Shown here: piece by piece, positions 5,088 to 11,169 of the stretch | Numbering within the stretch: the stretch's first letter is position 1 | Layout of the letters: each line of letters opens with the position of its first letter | NCBI GenBank assembly: GCA_910588195.1 | Contig: CAJUPN010000021.1 | Coordinates: forward strand, 1-11,169 | Length of the DNA: 11,169 nucleotides | Origin: an uncultured Bacilli bacterium | GTDB taxonomy: Bacteria > Bacillota_I > Bacilli_A > RF39 > UBA660 | Direction: 5' to 3' | Notes under the pieces: model-generated | Database searches by the model: none | Told to the model about the DNA's origin: nothing | What the model saw: only the letters and a program-made list of their open reading frames with translations | Translations under genes and position numbers: made by a program

Positions 5088-5807
5088 ATGCAGAAAGTCC
5101 TTATTGCTAATCCTAATGTTGAGCAAAGAATAAGGCTTTGTCAACAGCTTGCAAATGATAAAAGGTTAGAAGTAATAGAAACAGCTGATGGAAAAACTGC
5201 TTTAGAAAAATATCTTGATATTAAACCTAATGTATTAGTTTTAGATTCTTGCCTAAGAGATATAAATTGTATTGAAATAATTGATAGATTATCTACAAAT
5301 ATTGCAGATAAGAAGAATAACAACATTATATTAACAGCTCAAAAAGAAGAAAACTTGAATTTGTCTAATGCTGCTAGAATATACAAAGTAATATATAAAG
5401 ATGAAAACTCAAATGACTTCTACGATACAATTAAAGAAATGTACCTTTTTGGAGAATATGAAGAATTAACTAACGAGGAACTCGATTTATTATTTTTGAC
5501 ATTAAAAATTCCTTTAAATTCAAATGGAACTAATTACATAAGAGAAGCTATTTTTGAGTGCTACTACTACCCTGACTTACAGAAAAAATTGAAAGATATT
5601 TTTACTATAATTGGACAAAGACATAACAAACCTAATTCGGCAATACGATCAAGTTTTAGAACTGCATTAGAACGATTAAATATGTATAGAGATACTATCA
5701 ACTGCCCTATTATGCAATATTTTGATATTGAAGAAAACATAACCCCAAAAGATTTTTTAGAAATTGCAGTAATGTATTTACATCTACAAAAAGGAAAGAA
5801 GAAATAA
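5088..5807 (+). CDS. Spo0A-like response regulator with atypical receiver
   Basis: The 239-residue protein has the Spo0A layout: a receiver domain (about 1-120) and a Spo0A C-terminal DNA-binding domain (about 127-235). The latter shows LKIPLNSNGTNYIREAI, PDLQKKLKDIFTIIGQRHN and the HTH-like NSAIRSSFRTALERLN. In Spo0A the C-terminal domain binds DNA and works with RNA polymerase to switch on sporulation genes. D53 in LVLDSCL matches the phosphorylation site, but the acidic pair that binds magnesium is absent: the first strand reads VLIANPN rather than ending in two acidic residues. Phosphorylation is therefore doubtful. The recognition helix also differs from that of true Spo0A, so this is a paralogue with other targets. 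The start is certain: AGGAGGG lies 7 nt upstream. It converges on a radical SAM gene that carries its own degenerate receiver. Confidence 0.85.
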   Translation: MQKVLIANPNVEQRIRLCQQLANDKRLEVIETADGKTALEKYLDIKPNVLVLDSCLRDINCIEIIDRLSTNIADKKNNNIILTAQKEENLNLSNAARIYKVIYKDENSNDFYDTIKEMYLFGEYEELTNEELDLLFLTLKIPLNSNGTNYIREAIFECYYYPDLQKKLKDIFTIIGQRHNKPNSAIRSSFRTALERLNMYRDTINCPIMQYFDIEENITPKDFLEIAVMYLHLQKGKKK

Positions 5808-5836
5808 GTTTTGTAAAAACCTATTCCTTCTTTTTT
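5795..5836. terminator. Shared terminator between convergent genes
   Basis: AAAGAAGAAATAAGTTTT (5795-5812) faces AAAACCTATTCCTTCTTT (5816-5833) across a 3-nt loop. In the minus-strand RNA all 18 positions pair, two as G-U. In the plus-strand RNA those two are A-C mismatches, but a run of six T follows. It overlaps the last codons of the Spo0A-like gene and serves both directions. Confidence 0.7.
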
Positions 5837-5839
5837 AGT

Positions 5840-7030
5840 TTATGCGTTTTCTTTCAATTCTTTATACCCTTGCATTATATTGTCTATCTCTATATTGTTT
5901 ATTGGCTCTGATACAAATGTATTCAAATTTCTTCCCATTAGATTATATGCTGTTTTCATATATTCATCACTAACATTATCACTTGTAATTATATTGAATA
6001 TTGGTACATTCTCTTTTAGACTTTCTTTTGATTTTCTCATTATTTCCATACTGTCCATATTGTCTAAATTCATTTTTGCAAAAACCATTTCTGGCTTTGA
6101 TTCTATAATTTTATTATATGTTTCTTTTCCGTCTGCTGCTGTGTCTACTAATTCAACATAGTCTAAACCTTTTATTGTATCTGCTATTTTATTTCTTATT
6201 TCCTCGTTATTATGGGCAATTAGAATTTTTATCTTTTTCATTCTATTCTCCTCTAATTCATACATAAATTCTACTGGATTTTGATATAGTGCATTTCCCT
6301 TTTTCACATCTACACCATGTTCAGTTTTTATTATATCTCCATTTGCTATTAGCAAAGTATATTTATCTTCCATGTCCTTTTCTTGTCTAAAGTCTGTTTC
6401 TCCTATATTTCCAAAATTTCTAAATACATTTTTAGTTTGCTCAAATTCTGCATCTGTTATTTCAAATTCGTCTTTATTTTTTTCTGCTGTTTCTCGAAGT
6501 GGCATAAATTTAAAGAATTTCCACTTGCTAATATTATAATTGTTTAGGAACTCTCCTAGCTGCTCCATTTCATTTATATTTTTCTTGCTAACTACTGTAT
6601 TTATATTTACTTTAAGATTTCTACCTTTAACATAGTCTAGTATAACTTTAACCTCTTCAAAATGATTTCTGCCTCTTCCTAGCTCTTCATTGGTGTCATC
6701 ATTTATTGTATCTAATGACAATGTCAAAGAATCTAAATAATCTAAAATCTCTCGCATATTTTCATTCTGTGCTAGTACCATTCCGTTTGTTATCAATTTA
6801 TTCTTTATTCCATTTTCTTTTGATATTTTTAATAATTCTTTTAAGTTTGGATATAGTAGTGCTTCTCCTCCTGTCCAAGTAATATTGTTTACTCCATCTT
6901 TAATCAAATTATTCAATATCTCTTTATTTTCTTCATAAGTAAGATCGTTAATACCCAAAAATCTGTGGCAATATTTACAATTTTGATTACACTTTGTTGT
7001 AATATTCCAACAAACTCTCTTTTTTTGCAT
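5840..7030 (-). CDS. Radical SAM enzyme fused to a pseudo-receiver domain
   Basis: Residues 1-263 are a radical SAM domain. C14, C18 and C21 (CNQNCKYC) hold the iron-sulfur cluster, TGGEALL (53-59) contacts SAM, and LITNGM and SLTLSLDT are typical barrel strands. No further cysteines follow in this domain, so there is no SPASM-type second cluster. The segment KWKFFKFMPLRE (169-180) and the following EITDAEFE are reminiscent of the viperin/MoaA part of the superfamily, but the substrate is unknown. Residues 264-396 form a response-regulator receiver. Its acidic pair is replaced (IAHNN), and the phosphorylated Asp is Lys (K319 in VFAKMNL), so it is a pseudo-receiver. Such a fusion is unusual. 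GAGGAG lies before Met264, so a free receiver may also be made. A consensus promoter lies upstream; the ribosome binding site for Met1 is modest. Confidence 0.9.
   Translation of the reverse strand: MQKKRVCWNITTKCNQNCKYCHRFLGINDLTYEENKEILNNLIKDGVNNITWTGGEALLYPNLKELLKISKENGIKNKLITNGMVLAQNENMREILDYLDSLTLSLDTINDDTNEELGRGRNHFEEVKVILDYVKGRNLKVNINTVVSKKNINEMEQLGEFLNNYNISKWKFFKFMPLRETAEKNKDEFEITDAEFEQTKNVFRNFGNIGETDFRQEKDMEDKYTLLIANGDIIKTEHGVDVKKGNALYQNPVEFMYELEENRMKKIKILIAHNNEEIRNKIADTIKGLDYVELVDTAADGKETYNKIIESKPEMVFAKMNLDNMDSMEIMRKSKESLKENVPIFNIITSDNVSDEYMKTAYNLMGRNLNTFVSEPINNIEIDNIMQGYKELKENA
6239..6253 (-). promoter_or_regulatory. Internal ribosome binding site for the receiver domain
   Basis: GAGGAG is followed after 6 nt by ATG at 6241 (Met264 of the radical SAM fusion). 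This is a better ribosome binding site than that of the full gene, and the ATG is exactly where the receiver domain begins. It would give a 133-residue stand-alone pseudo-receiver from the same frame. Confidence 0.5.
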
Positions 7031-7068
7031 TTTTTACATCTCTCTTTCTTTGAAATTGATACACAATT

Positions 7069-7097
7069 ATTATATATTGTAAGAATTTTCATGTCTA
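7069..7097 (-). promoter_or_regulatory. Promoter of the radical SAM-receiver gene
   Basis: On the minus strand TAGACA (7092-7097) and TATAAT (7069-7074) are separated by 17 nt. This is one mismatch from full consensus, so it is likely a strong housekeeping promoter, with a start near 7062. Confidence 0.8.
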
Positions 7098-7136
7098 TTC
7101 TTAAATATTTAATCAGTATTAAATAATTTTTAACAT

Positions 7137-7170
7137 AAAAAAAGAATACCCTTCGTTTTAAGGATATTCT
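7137..7170 (-). terminator. Terminator of the LysR-type gene
   Basis: On the minus strand AGAATATCCTT pairs with AAGGGTATTCT (11 bp, one G-U pair) and is followed by seven T, 23 nt after the stop codon. Confidence 0.9.
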
Positions 7171-7193
7171 GCCTACTTTCTTATATTCATTTA

Positions 7194-8072
7194 TTACTTA
7201 TTTTTTAAGTATTTTTTTATAAATTTCTTATCTACTTGTGTTAGCATATCTTTCATATACACTAAATTTATACTTAATTCTGGCAATTCTATTGGTAATT
7301 CCACTTCATATAAATCGCCATTTTCTAATTGTTTTTTAACAGCTTCTTTCATTACATAAGCTATTCCTAATCCATTCATTACTGCTTCTACTCTTATTTC
7401 TGTTGTATCACATTTCATATTAGGTTTTATTTTTACTTTGTGTTCTTTTAGAATCTTGAATAGATTTTTAGTAGAAATCGTATTGTCAAAATTTAATATA
7501 TATCGTAAATCTTCTAATTCTTTTACATTCTCAATTTTCAATGGCTCTTTTGCAACAAATATATTGTTTACTTTTTTTAATTCTTCAATTACAAACTCAT
7601 CTGCTTCTGTTGGTATAACATCTGTTATTACAAAATCTAATTTGTGATTCTTTAACATTTCAAACATCTCGCTTGAAACTGCACCACAAATTAAACCTAC
7701 ATTTAAGTTTGGAAAATCATTTTTGGCTTCTTTGATATATTCCATTAAGTAATAATTTGTTAAGTGTGATTGACACCCTATATTTATTGTTCCATTAGCC
7801 AAATCATTTTTCTCTTTTATTACTTTCTCTGCAAAATCAAATGAAGAAATACTTTTATTTACAATTTCATATAGTCGCTGTCCCTCTTCTGTTAGCCTTA
7901 CTCCCTTTTTTTCTCTATAAAATAATTTAACATCTAATTGGTTTTCTAAATTACTTATCTGTGTACTAATATTGGCTGGAGTCTGATCTAATTTATTGCC
8001 TGCATCTGCATAACTTTTAGAACTTGCAACTACACAAAATATCTTATACAAATTATAATTTACATTAGACAT
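7194..8072 (-). CDS. LysR-family transcriptional regulator
   Basis: The 292-residue protein has the length and layout of a LysR regulator. The N-terminal winged helix-turn-helix (about residues 4-62) includes YKIFCVVASSKSYADAG, TPANISTQISNLENQL and KLFYREKKGVRLTEEG. A linker helix and a two-lobe substrate-binding domain follow (about 85-290), with GTINIGCQSHL, LDFVITDV and VMNGLGIAYV. These proteins bind promoters and change activity when a small molecule binds; the effector is not predictable here. I chose ATG at 8072 because AGAGGTG lies 5 nt upstream; a TTG five codons earlier would fall within that site. It has its own promoter and terminator and no divergent partner gene, which is unusual since LysR genes often face their target. 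Its target may be elsewhere. Confidence 0.93.
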   Translation of the reverse strand: MSNVNYNLYKIFCVVASSKSYADAGNKLDQTPANISTQISNLENQLDVKLFYREKKGVRLTEEGQRLYEIVNKSISSFDFAEKVIKEKNDLANGTINIGCQSHLTNYYLMEYIKEAKNDFPNLNVGLICGAVSSEMFEMLKNHKLDFVITDVIPTEADEFVIEELKKVNNIFVAKEPLKIENVKELEDLRYILNFDNTISTKNLFKILKEHKVKIKPNMKCDTTEIRVEAVMNGLGIAYVMKEAVKKQLENGDLYEVELPIELPELSINLVYMKDMLTQVDKKFIKKYLKNK

Positions 8073-8095
8073 AGTAGCACCTCTCAATCGCTATT

Positions 8096-8124
8096 ATTAT
8101 ATCATATTATGTAAATAAAGTAAA
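8096..8124 (-). promoter_or_regulatory. Promoter of the LysR-type gene
   Basis: On the minus strand TTTACT (8119-8124) and TATAAT (8096-8101) are 17 nt apart, with TG in the extended -10 position. Transcription would start about 17 nt before the ATG at 8072, giving a very short leader. Confidence 0.7.
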
Positions 8125-8153
8125 GAGTTTTGCCTTATTTCTAGGCAAAACTC
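8119..8153 (-). terminator. Terminator of the toxN-CYTH gene
   Basis: A perfect 10-bp stem, GAGTTTTGCC with GGCAAAACTC, lies a few bases after the stop at 8160 and is followed on the minus strand by TTTACTTT. The tail overlaps the -35 of the LysR promoter. Confidence 0.8.
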
Positions 8154-8159
8154 CATGTA

Positions 8160-9218
8160 TTACTTGTTATTTTGTTTTGAATATAATAAATCTGCTTTTC
8201 TAATATCAAACTTTGTTCCAGTTTTTAAGTTAAGTGTTTTTACAAATTCTATTAGCTGTTCTATATTTTGTTCAGCATTTTCTATTTTCTTTGCTTCTAG
8301 TTCTATAAATATTCCTAAATCTTTAACATCTTGAATATATGCTATAAACTCATCATTCTCATACATATAGTTTTTGTCAATCATATTTAAAAATCTTGTA
8401 TAACCTAATATATTCAAATGTTTTTCTGCTTCTTCTATGCTCATAACTTTTAATACAGACTTTTCTGTACTTATCTCAAACCCATTGCTATTATGATTTC
8501 TTCTTTTACAAACTATCTTTTTGTCATCTTCATTAACATGTCTAATAATTAGTGTATCTGTAATTCTACCATTTTTAGATGCAAATTCATTGGTTTTGTC
8601 ATTTTTCATATATATATCATCTAATGTAAATTCTTCTATATACTTAAATCCTTTATCTTCTAAAACTTTAACAATAGTTGATATTTCTTCAAAGACTTCA
8701 CAAGTTATTTCTACATCTTTTATAAACTTTGTTTCTTTTTTATCACTATCATATATTCCAACTTTTTCTTCTAATAGTTTAAAATTACAACTTATATCCA
8801 CAAAAAATTTCTTTTTATCTACTGTTACCATTTTATATAATTTATTTGCCACATTTCTTATTTTTTCTGTATTTTGTTGTATAAAATTGTTTTGTGCCAT
8901 TAACAAGTTTTTATATTTAATATCTTTAATTAAATTAAAATCTATTGGTGTTAGTACATCTCCTACAACTGGAATCATATTATTGAATCTAATAATTCCA
9001 TAATCTTGTCCTATTTTTATGTATGTTGGATTATCACTATATTTTTTGTGTGTACTTTTAGGCGAAAATAAAGGTGCAAAATATTTGATATTATCTATCT
9101 CAATAATAACACCTATATATGGTCTTTTTTGATTTTTATTGTATGGAACTTTATCATCAAATTGATATAAATAATCAATATATTTATCGTCTATGTTATA
9201 AAATTTTAATCTATCCAT
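8160..9218 (-). CDS. toxN: ToxN/AbiQ type III toxin fused to a CYTH domain
   Basis: The 352-residue protein begins with a full ToxN/AbiQ endoribonuclease (about 1-158): LKFYNIDDKYIDYLYQFDDKVP, read as two adjoining blocks (3-12 and 13-24), then RPYIGVIIEI, YFAPLFSPKSTHKK, NNMIPVV and KYKNLLMAQ. K54 in SPKSTHK sits where ToxN has its catalytic lysine. Known ToxN proteins end near residue 170 and are held inactive by the repeat RNA they cut. Here the frame continues into a CYTH (triphosphate tunnel) domain (about 165-345): VEITCEVFEE, a helix, DTLIIRHVN, KIVCKRRN, AEKHLNILGY and LGIFIELEAK. The usual ExExK signature appears only as DVEIT, so catalysis by this domain is uncertain; it may bind triphosphates or RNA ends. 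The ATG at 9218 follows GAGGAG by about 7 nt; an earlier in-frame start would only translate the terminator hairpin. The antitoxin RNA lies directly upstream. Confidence 0.88.
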   Translation of the reverse strand: MDRLKFYNIDDKYIDYLYQFDDKVPYNKNQKRPYIGVIIEIDNIKYFAPLFSPKSTHKKYSDNPTYIKIGQDYGIIRFNNMIPVVGDVLTPIDFNLIKDIKYKNLLMAQNNFIQQNTEKIRNVANKLYKMVTVDKKKFFVDISCNFKLLEEKVGIYDSDKKETKFIKDVEITCEVFEEISTIVKVLEDKGFKYIEEFTLDDIYMKNDKTNEFASKNGRITDTLIIRHVNEDDKKIVCKRRNHNSNGFEISTEKSVLKVMSIEEAEKHLNILGYTRFLNMIDKNYMYENDEFIAYIQDVKDLGIFIELEAKKIENAEQNIEQLIEFVKTLNLKTGTKFDIRKADLLYSKQNNK

Positions 9219-9233
9219 ATTCTCTCCTCTAAC

Positions 9234-9269
9234 AAAAATTGTGGGATGCTTGTATAAAAACACCCCACA
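9234..9269 (-). terminator. Attenuating terminator between antitoxin RNA and toxN
   Basis: On the minus strand TGTGGGGTG pairs with CATCCCACA (9 bp, one G-U pair), followed by ATTTTTG. It ends 15 nt before the toxin start. In type III loci such a terminator lets most transcripts end as antitoxin RNA while a minority read on into the toxin. Confidence 0.85.
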
Positions 9270-9271
9270 TA

Positions 9272-9375
9272 GTTTTTATCGCTTACTTAGGGCTAAGCTA
9301 CTCCCATTTTTTATCTTCACTTAGGGCTTGAATACTCCCATTTTTTATTGTCAACTTTTGGCTTGACTACTCCAA
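9272..9375 (-). repeat. Three tandem antitoxin repeats
   Basis: The units are 9341-9375 (35 nt), 9307-9340 (34 nt) and 9272-9306 (35 nt). Their stems differ but remain paired: GTCAA/TTGAC in the first, TTCA/TGAA in the second and GCTTA/TAAGC in the third. The loop is GCCAAAAG in the first unit and contains GCCCTAAG in the other two. Such compensatory change is direct evidence for conserved RNA structure. Confidence 0.85.
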
Positions 9376-9413
9376 TTTGAAAATATTTGCATATTTTCTT
9401 TGTTAGTATATTC

Positions 9414-9442
9414 ATTATACACTATTTTTATGCTATTGTCAA
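9414..9442 (-). promoter_or_regulatory. Consensus promoter of the type III locus
   Basis: On the minus strand TTGACA (9437-9442) and TATAAT (9414-9419) are separated by exactly 17 nt, a full match to the housekeeping consensus. High constant transcription is what a labile RNA antitoxin needs. The start would be near 9407, about 30 nt before the first repeat. Confidence 0.9.
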
Positions 9443-9445
9443 ACA

Positions 9446-9480
9446 CAAAAATTACAAATTTTCTACATTTTTTTAGAAAA
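9446..9480 (-). terminator. Weak terminator of the VWA gene
   Basis: TTTTCTA (9459-9465 on the plus strand) and TAGAAAA (9474-9480) form a 7-bp AT-only stem followed by a broken T tract on the minus strand. It is the only terminator-like structure between the VWA gene and the next promoter. Confidence 0.3.
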
Positions 9481-9500
9481 ACAAGTCTGCTTCTAACACT

Positions 9501-11009
9501 TTATCTGCTTATATCATCCATAGAACTACTTTTATCAATTTGATGTAATTGTTCTAACTGTTTTTCAGTTATATTTATAACTTTACCACAACAAGGCTTA
9601 AAATCTTTATTTCCATAAACTAGCCAAATAATATTTTCTCTTTTTAGATCTTCCTTTGGCATAGTTCCAGGGCAAGGATAGCCATCAGTAAAAACAATTT
9701 TGTTTATTTCTCTTTTTTTAGTAAATGATCTAACTGCTAAATCCCAATCTTCTGTCCATGCAGAATCTCCTCTAGCCCCTCTAGGTATATTAAAATTATC
9801 TATATCTCTTACATTTTTTATATCTACAAGTCCCCAAAATCTCTCATTAAAGCATCCTACTCTTAGCTTTGATTGTTCTAATAATGGTTTTAATTGTCTT
9901 AGAAATGATTTTACTAATTCTAAATCTACTGAGCCAGAAACATCAATCATAACTTCTGTTTCAGCTTCATCTTCTATATCATTTTCTTCTAATCTATATG
10001 CATAATTATTTTCTGCAATAGAACGCCTTTGACTCCAAATTGTTTCTGTTTTTTCTACTTCTCTTCGTAATAAAACTTTCCAATCAATTTCTTCTTTACT
10101 TTTTCCTATATCTCCTAATTCTATTGTTCCTTTATCAGTACTTCGTATATCTTTTTCAGTCTTTTCGCGTCTAGATTTGAATTTTTCTCTTTTTTCTTTT
10201 CTATTATCTTCAAATTCTCCTCTTTCATCAAAATCTATATCTGTATGTTCTTCTCCAGTTTGCTCTTGTTCTTGTCCCTGTTCTTGTTTTTGAGAATTTT
10301 CATCTTGCTTTTGTCCTTTCTTTTGAGAATTTTGCTGCTGCTTAAATGCTTCTTCCCATAAACTATGGTCATCTCCTTGACTTTTACCTTCATCTGAATT
10401 TTGATTTTCAGTTTGCTCCGAATTTTCATTATCTTGTTCTTTTCCTTGTTCTTGATTTTGCTCATTGTCTTGTTTATTATCTTGTTGCTGGTTCTGTCCA
10501 TTTTCTTGCTGATTATCTTTCTCCTGTTCTTGTCCATCTCCTTGTTCTTGGTTTTGATTATTTTTTTGTTCTTGTTCTTTCTTTTCTTTTTCTTGCAACA
10601 ATTTCTGATAAAATTCCTCTGCTGAATAATCTAGTGCTTCTGGCATATTTACATATCCTTCTTTAATTGTAAATCCATCTCTTTCTAAATTCGCATTTAT
10701 AATAGCATCAGTTGCTATATTCCAAAGTTCTGGATCTCTTTTTACTCCACTTTTATCCTTTAATCTATACATGTGCATAAATTTTATATGCATTATTTCA
10801 TGTGCTATTGTAAATAATCTATCATTCTCACTTAAACTTGCAAAATAGTTAGGATCAACATATATATTTTTTCCATCAGTTGCTGCTGTATGATATTTCA
10901 AGTTGTCTTTAAATTCAATATTAGCTACTGCTATTTCACTACCAAATCTAGGATATTTTGCTAGCATTTTCCTTTTTGCATCATAAATTAAATCTGTATT
11001 AGCACTCAT
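9501..11009 (-). CDS. DUF2201-type protein: HExxH metallopeptidase-like and VWA domains
   Basis: The 502-residue protein has two domains joined by a low-complexity linker. Residues 1-135 resemble a zinc metallopeptidase, with HEIMH at 70-74 (two histidine ligands and the catalytic Glu) and a following TDAIINANL helix. Residues 138-255 are almost entirely Q, N, E, D and K. Residues 345-502 are a VWA-like domain: MIDVSGS (354-360) gives the DxSxS metal site and FTDGYP (440-445) supplies the later Asp. This is the layout of DUF2201 proteins, usually encoded beside a MoxR-type AAA ATPase and thought to act with it as a metal-insertion or remodelling chaperone. The partial gene just upstream may be that ATPase. 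GGAG lies 10 nt before the ATG at 11009. The substrate is unknown. Confidence 0.88.
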   Translation of the reverse strand: MSANTDLIYDAKRKMLAKYPRFGSEIAVANIEFKDNLKYHTAATDGKNIYVDPNYFASLSENDRLFTIAHEIMHIKFMHMYRLKDKSGVKRDPELWNIATDAIINANLERDGFTIKEGYVNMPEALDYSAEEFYQKLLQEKEKKEQEQKNNQNQEQGDGQEQEKDNQQENGQNQQQDNKQDNEQNQEQGKEQDNENSEQTENQNSDEGKSQGDDHSLWEEAFKQQQNSQKKGQKQDENSQKQEQGQEQEQTGEEHTDIDFDERGEFEDNRKEKREKFKSRREKTEKDIRSTDKGTIELGDIGKSKEEIDWKVLLRREVEKTETIWSQRRSIAENNYAYRLEENDIEDEAETEVMIDVSGSVDLELVKSFLRQLKPLLEQSKLRVGCFNERFWGLVDIKNVRDIDNFNIPRGARGDSAWTEDWDLAVRSFTKKREINKIVFTDGYPCPGTMPKEDLKRENIIWLVYGNKDFKPCCGKVINITEKQLEQLHQIDKSSSMDDISR

Positions 11010-11059
11010 TTATATGTTTCTCCTCTCTTAAAATTAACTACCATAATTTTTATGGCTAA

Positions 11060-11169
11060 TTATTCTCTTTCATGTTCTTCATTTATAACTTCTTTAGAAT
11101 CTCTTGTCAAATATGAACTATACATTTGTCCTATATCTGTATATGCAGCTATTCCATCTTTTGCATATT
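11060..11169 (-). CDS. C-terminal end of an upstream gene (5' part beyond window)
   Basis: A minus-strand frame enters from the right edge and stops at 11060 with TAA. The 36 visible residues run from YAKDGIAAYTDIGQMY to VINEEHERE and contain no recognisable motif. It lies 50 nt before the DUF2201-type gene, and no terminator is visible between them, so the two are probably one operon. By analogy with other DUF2201 loci the product could be an AAA ATPase of the MoxR type, but the visible tail neither supports nor excludes this. Confidence 0.65.
   Translation of the reverse strand, partial: YAKDGIAAYTDIGQMYSSYLTRDSKEVINEEHERE

Larger units (their letters stand above)
9234..9407 (-). ncRNA. 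toxI: Type III antitoxin RNA (ToxI-like)
   Basis: Between a consensus promoter and the terminator before toxN lies a short RNA with three tandem repeats of 34-35 nt. This is the arrangement of type III antitoxins, in which ToxN cuts a repeat RNA into pseudoknot units that then inhibit it. The repeat units share GGAGTA near the 5' end, AGCC in the middle and ATAAAAA at the 3' end. Each can form a short hairpin with a different stem sequence. No open reading frame of note lies here. The expected transcript starts near 9407. Confidence 0.85.

Noticed and set aside
8521..9003. A 160-codon plus-strand frame opposite toxN-CYTH
   Set aside because: It lies wholly antisense to a well-supported gene and has no ribosome binding site or recognisable motif.
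9219..9263. A 15-codon N-terminal extension of the ToxN-type protein
   Set aside because: It translates the antitoxin terminator hairpin. The ATG at 9218 has a proper ribosome binding site and matches the usual ToxN start.
9272..9375. CRISPR-like reading of the three repeats
   Set aside because: The units abut with no spacers, vary in their stems and lie between a promoter and toxN, so they are antitoxin repeats.
10235..10666. Several open frames of 70-106 codons on both strands across the Q-rich linker
   Set aside because: They are by-products of the repetitive codons of the real gene, with lysine/methionine or leucine/phenylalanine-only composition and no ribosome binding sites.

Overview
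The window is very AT-rich and gene-dense. It has strong purine-rich ribosome binding sites, T-tailed hairpin terminators and TTGACA/TATAAT-type promoters. Together with the gene families present (large serine recombinase, Spo0A-like regulator, MazF of the Bacillus type, ToxN/AbiQ, LysR), this points to a low-GC Bacillota, most likely a Clostridia member. The species cannot be named from the sequence. Every clear gene except one (5088-5807) lies on the minus strand.

Region 1-4800 looks like the regulatory and excision end of a mobile element. A large serine recombinase runs off the left edge (1-1610). It is preceded, in one tight minus-strand operon, by a frame-interrupted recombinase remnant that lacks the catalytic Ser (1623-2346), a 52-residue recombinase N-terminal stub with Ser replaced by Gly (2452-2610) and a 44-residue SHOCT-like protein (2610-2744). 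Upstream are a membrane-anchored MazF-type RNase with no visible antitoxin (2863-3618), a GC-richer and probably structured RNA (about 3643-3920), and a sigma-70 region 4-like regulator (4023-4532). That regulator's ribosome binding site is buried in a hairpin.

Region 4800-5090 is a compact divergent control region. A 12-bp inverted repeat carries the -35 boxes of two outward-facing promoters. One fires left into the sigma-like gene leader. The other fires right into a possible 23-residue hydrophobic peptide and then a Spo0A-like regulator (5088-5807).

Region 5840-8072 holds a radical SAM enzyme fused in frame to a pseudo-receiver domain (5840-7030), with a good internal start for the receiver alone, and a LysR regulator (7194-8072). 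The radical SAM gene is convergent with the Spo0A-like gene, and the two share a hairpin terminator.

Region 8160-9442 is the most striking part. It is a type III toxin-antitoxin locus: a consensus promoter, three 34-35-nt antitoxin RNA repeats with compensatory stem changes, an attenuating terminator, and then a ToxN/AbiQ toxin. The toxin continues in frame into a CYTH (triphosphate tunnel) domain. I know of no described ToxN-CYTH protein.

Region 9501-11169 holds a VWA/HExxH (DUF2201-type) protein with a long Q/N/E-rich insert, and the last 36 codons of the gene before it.
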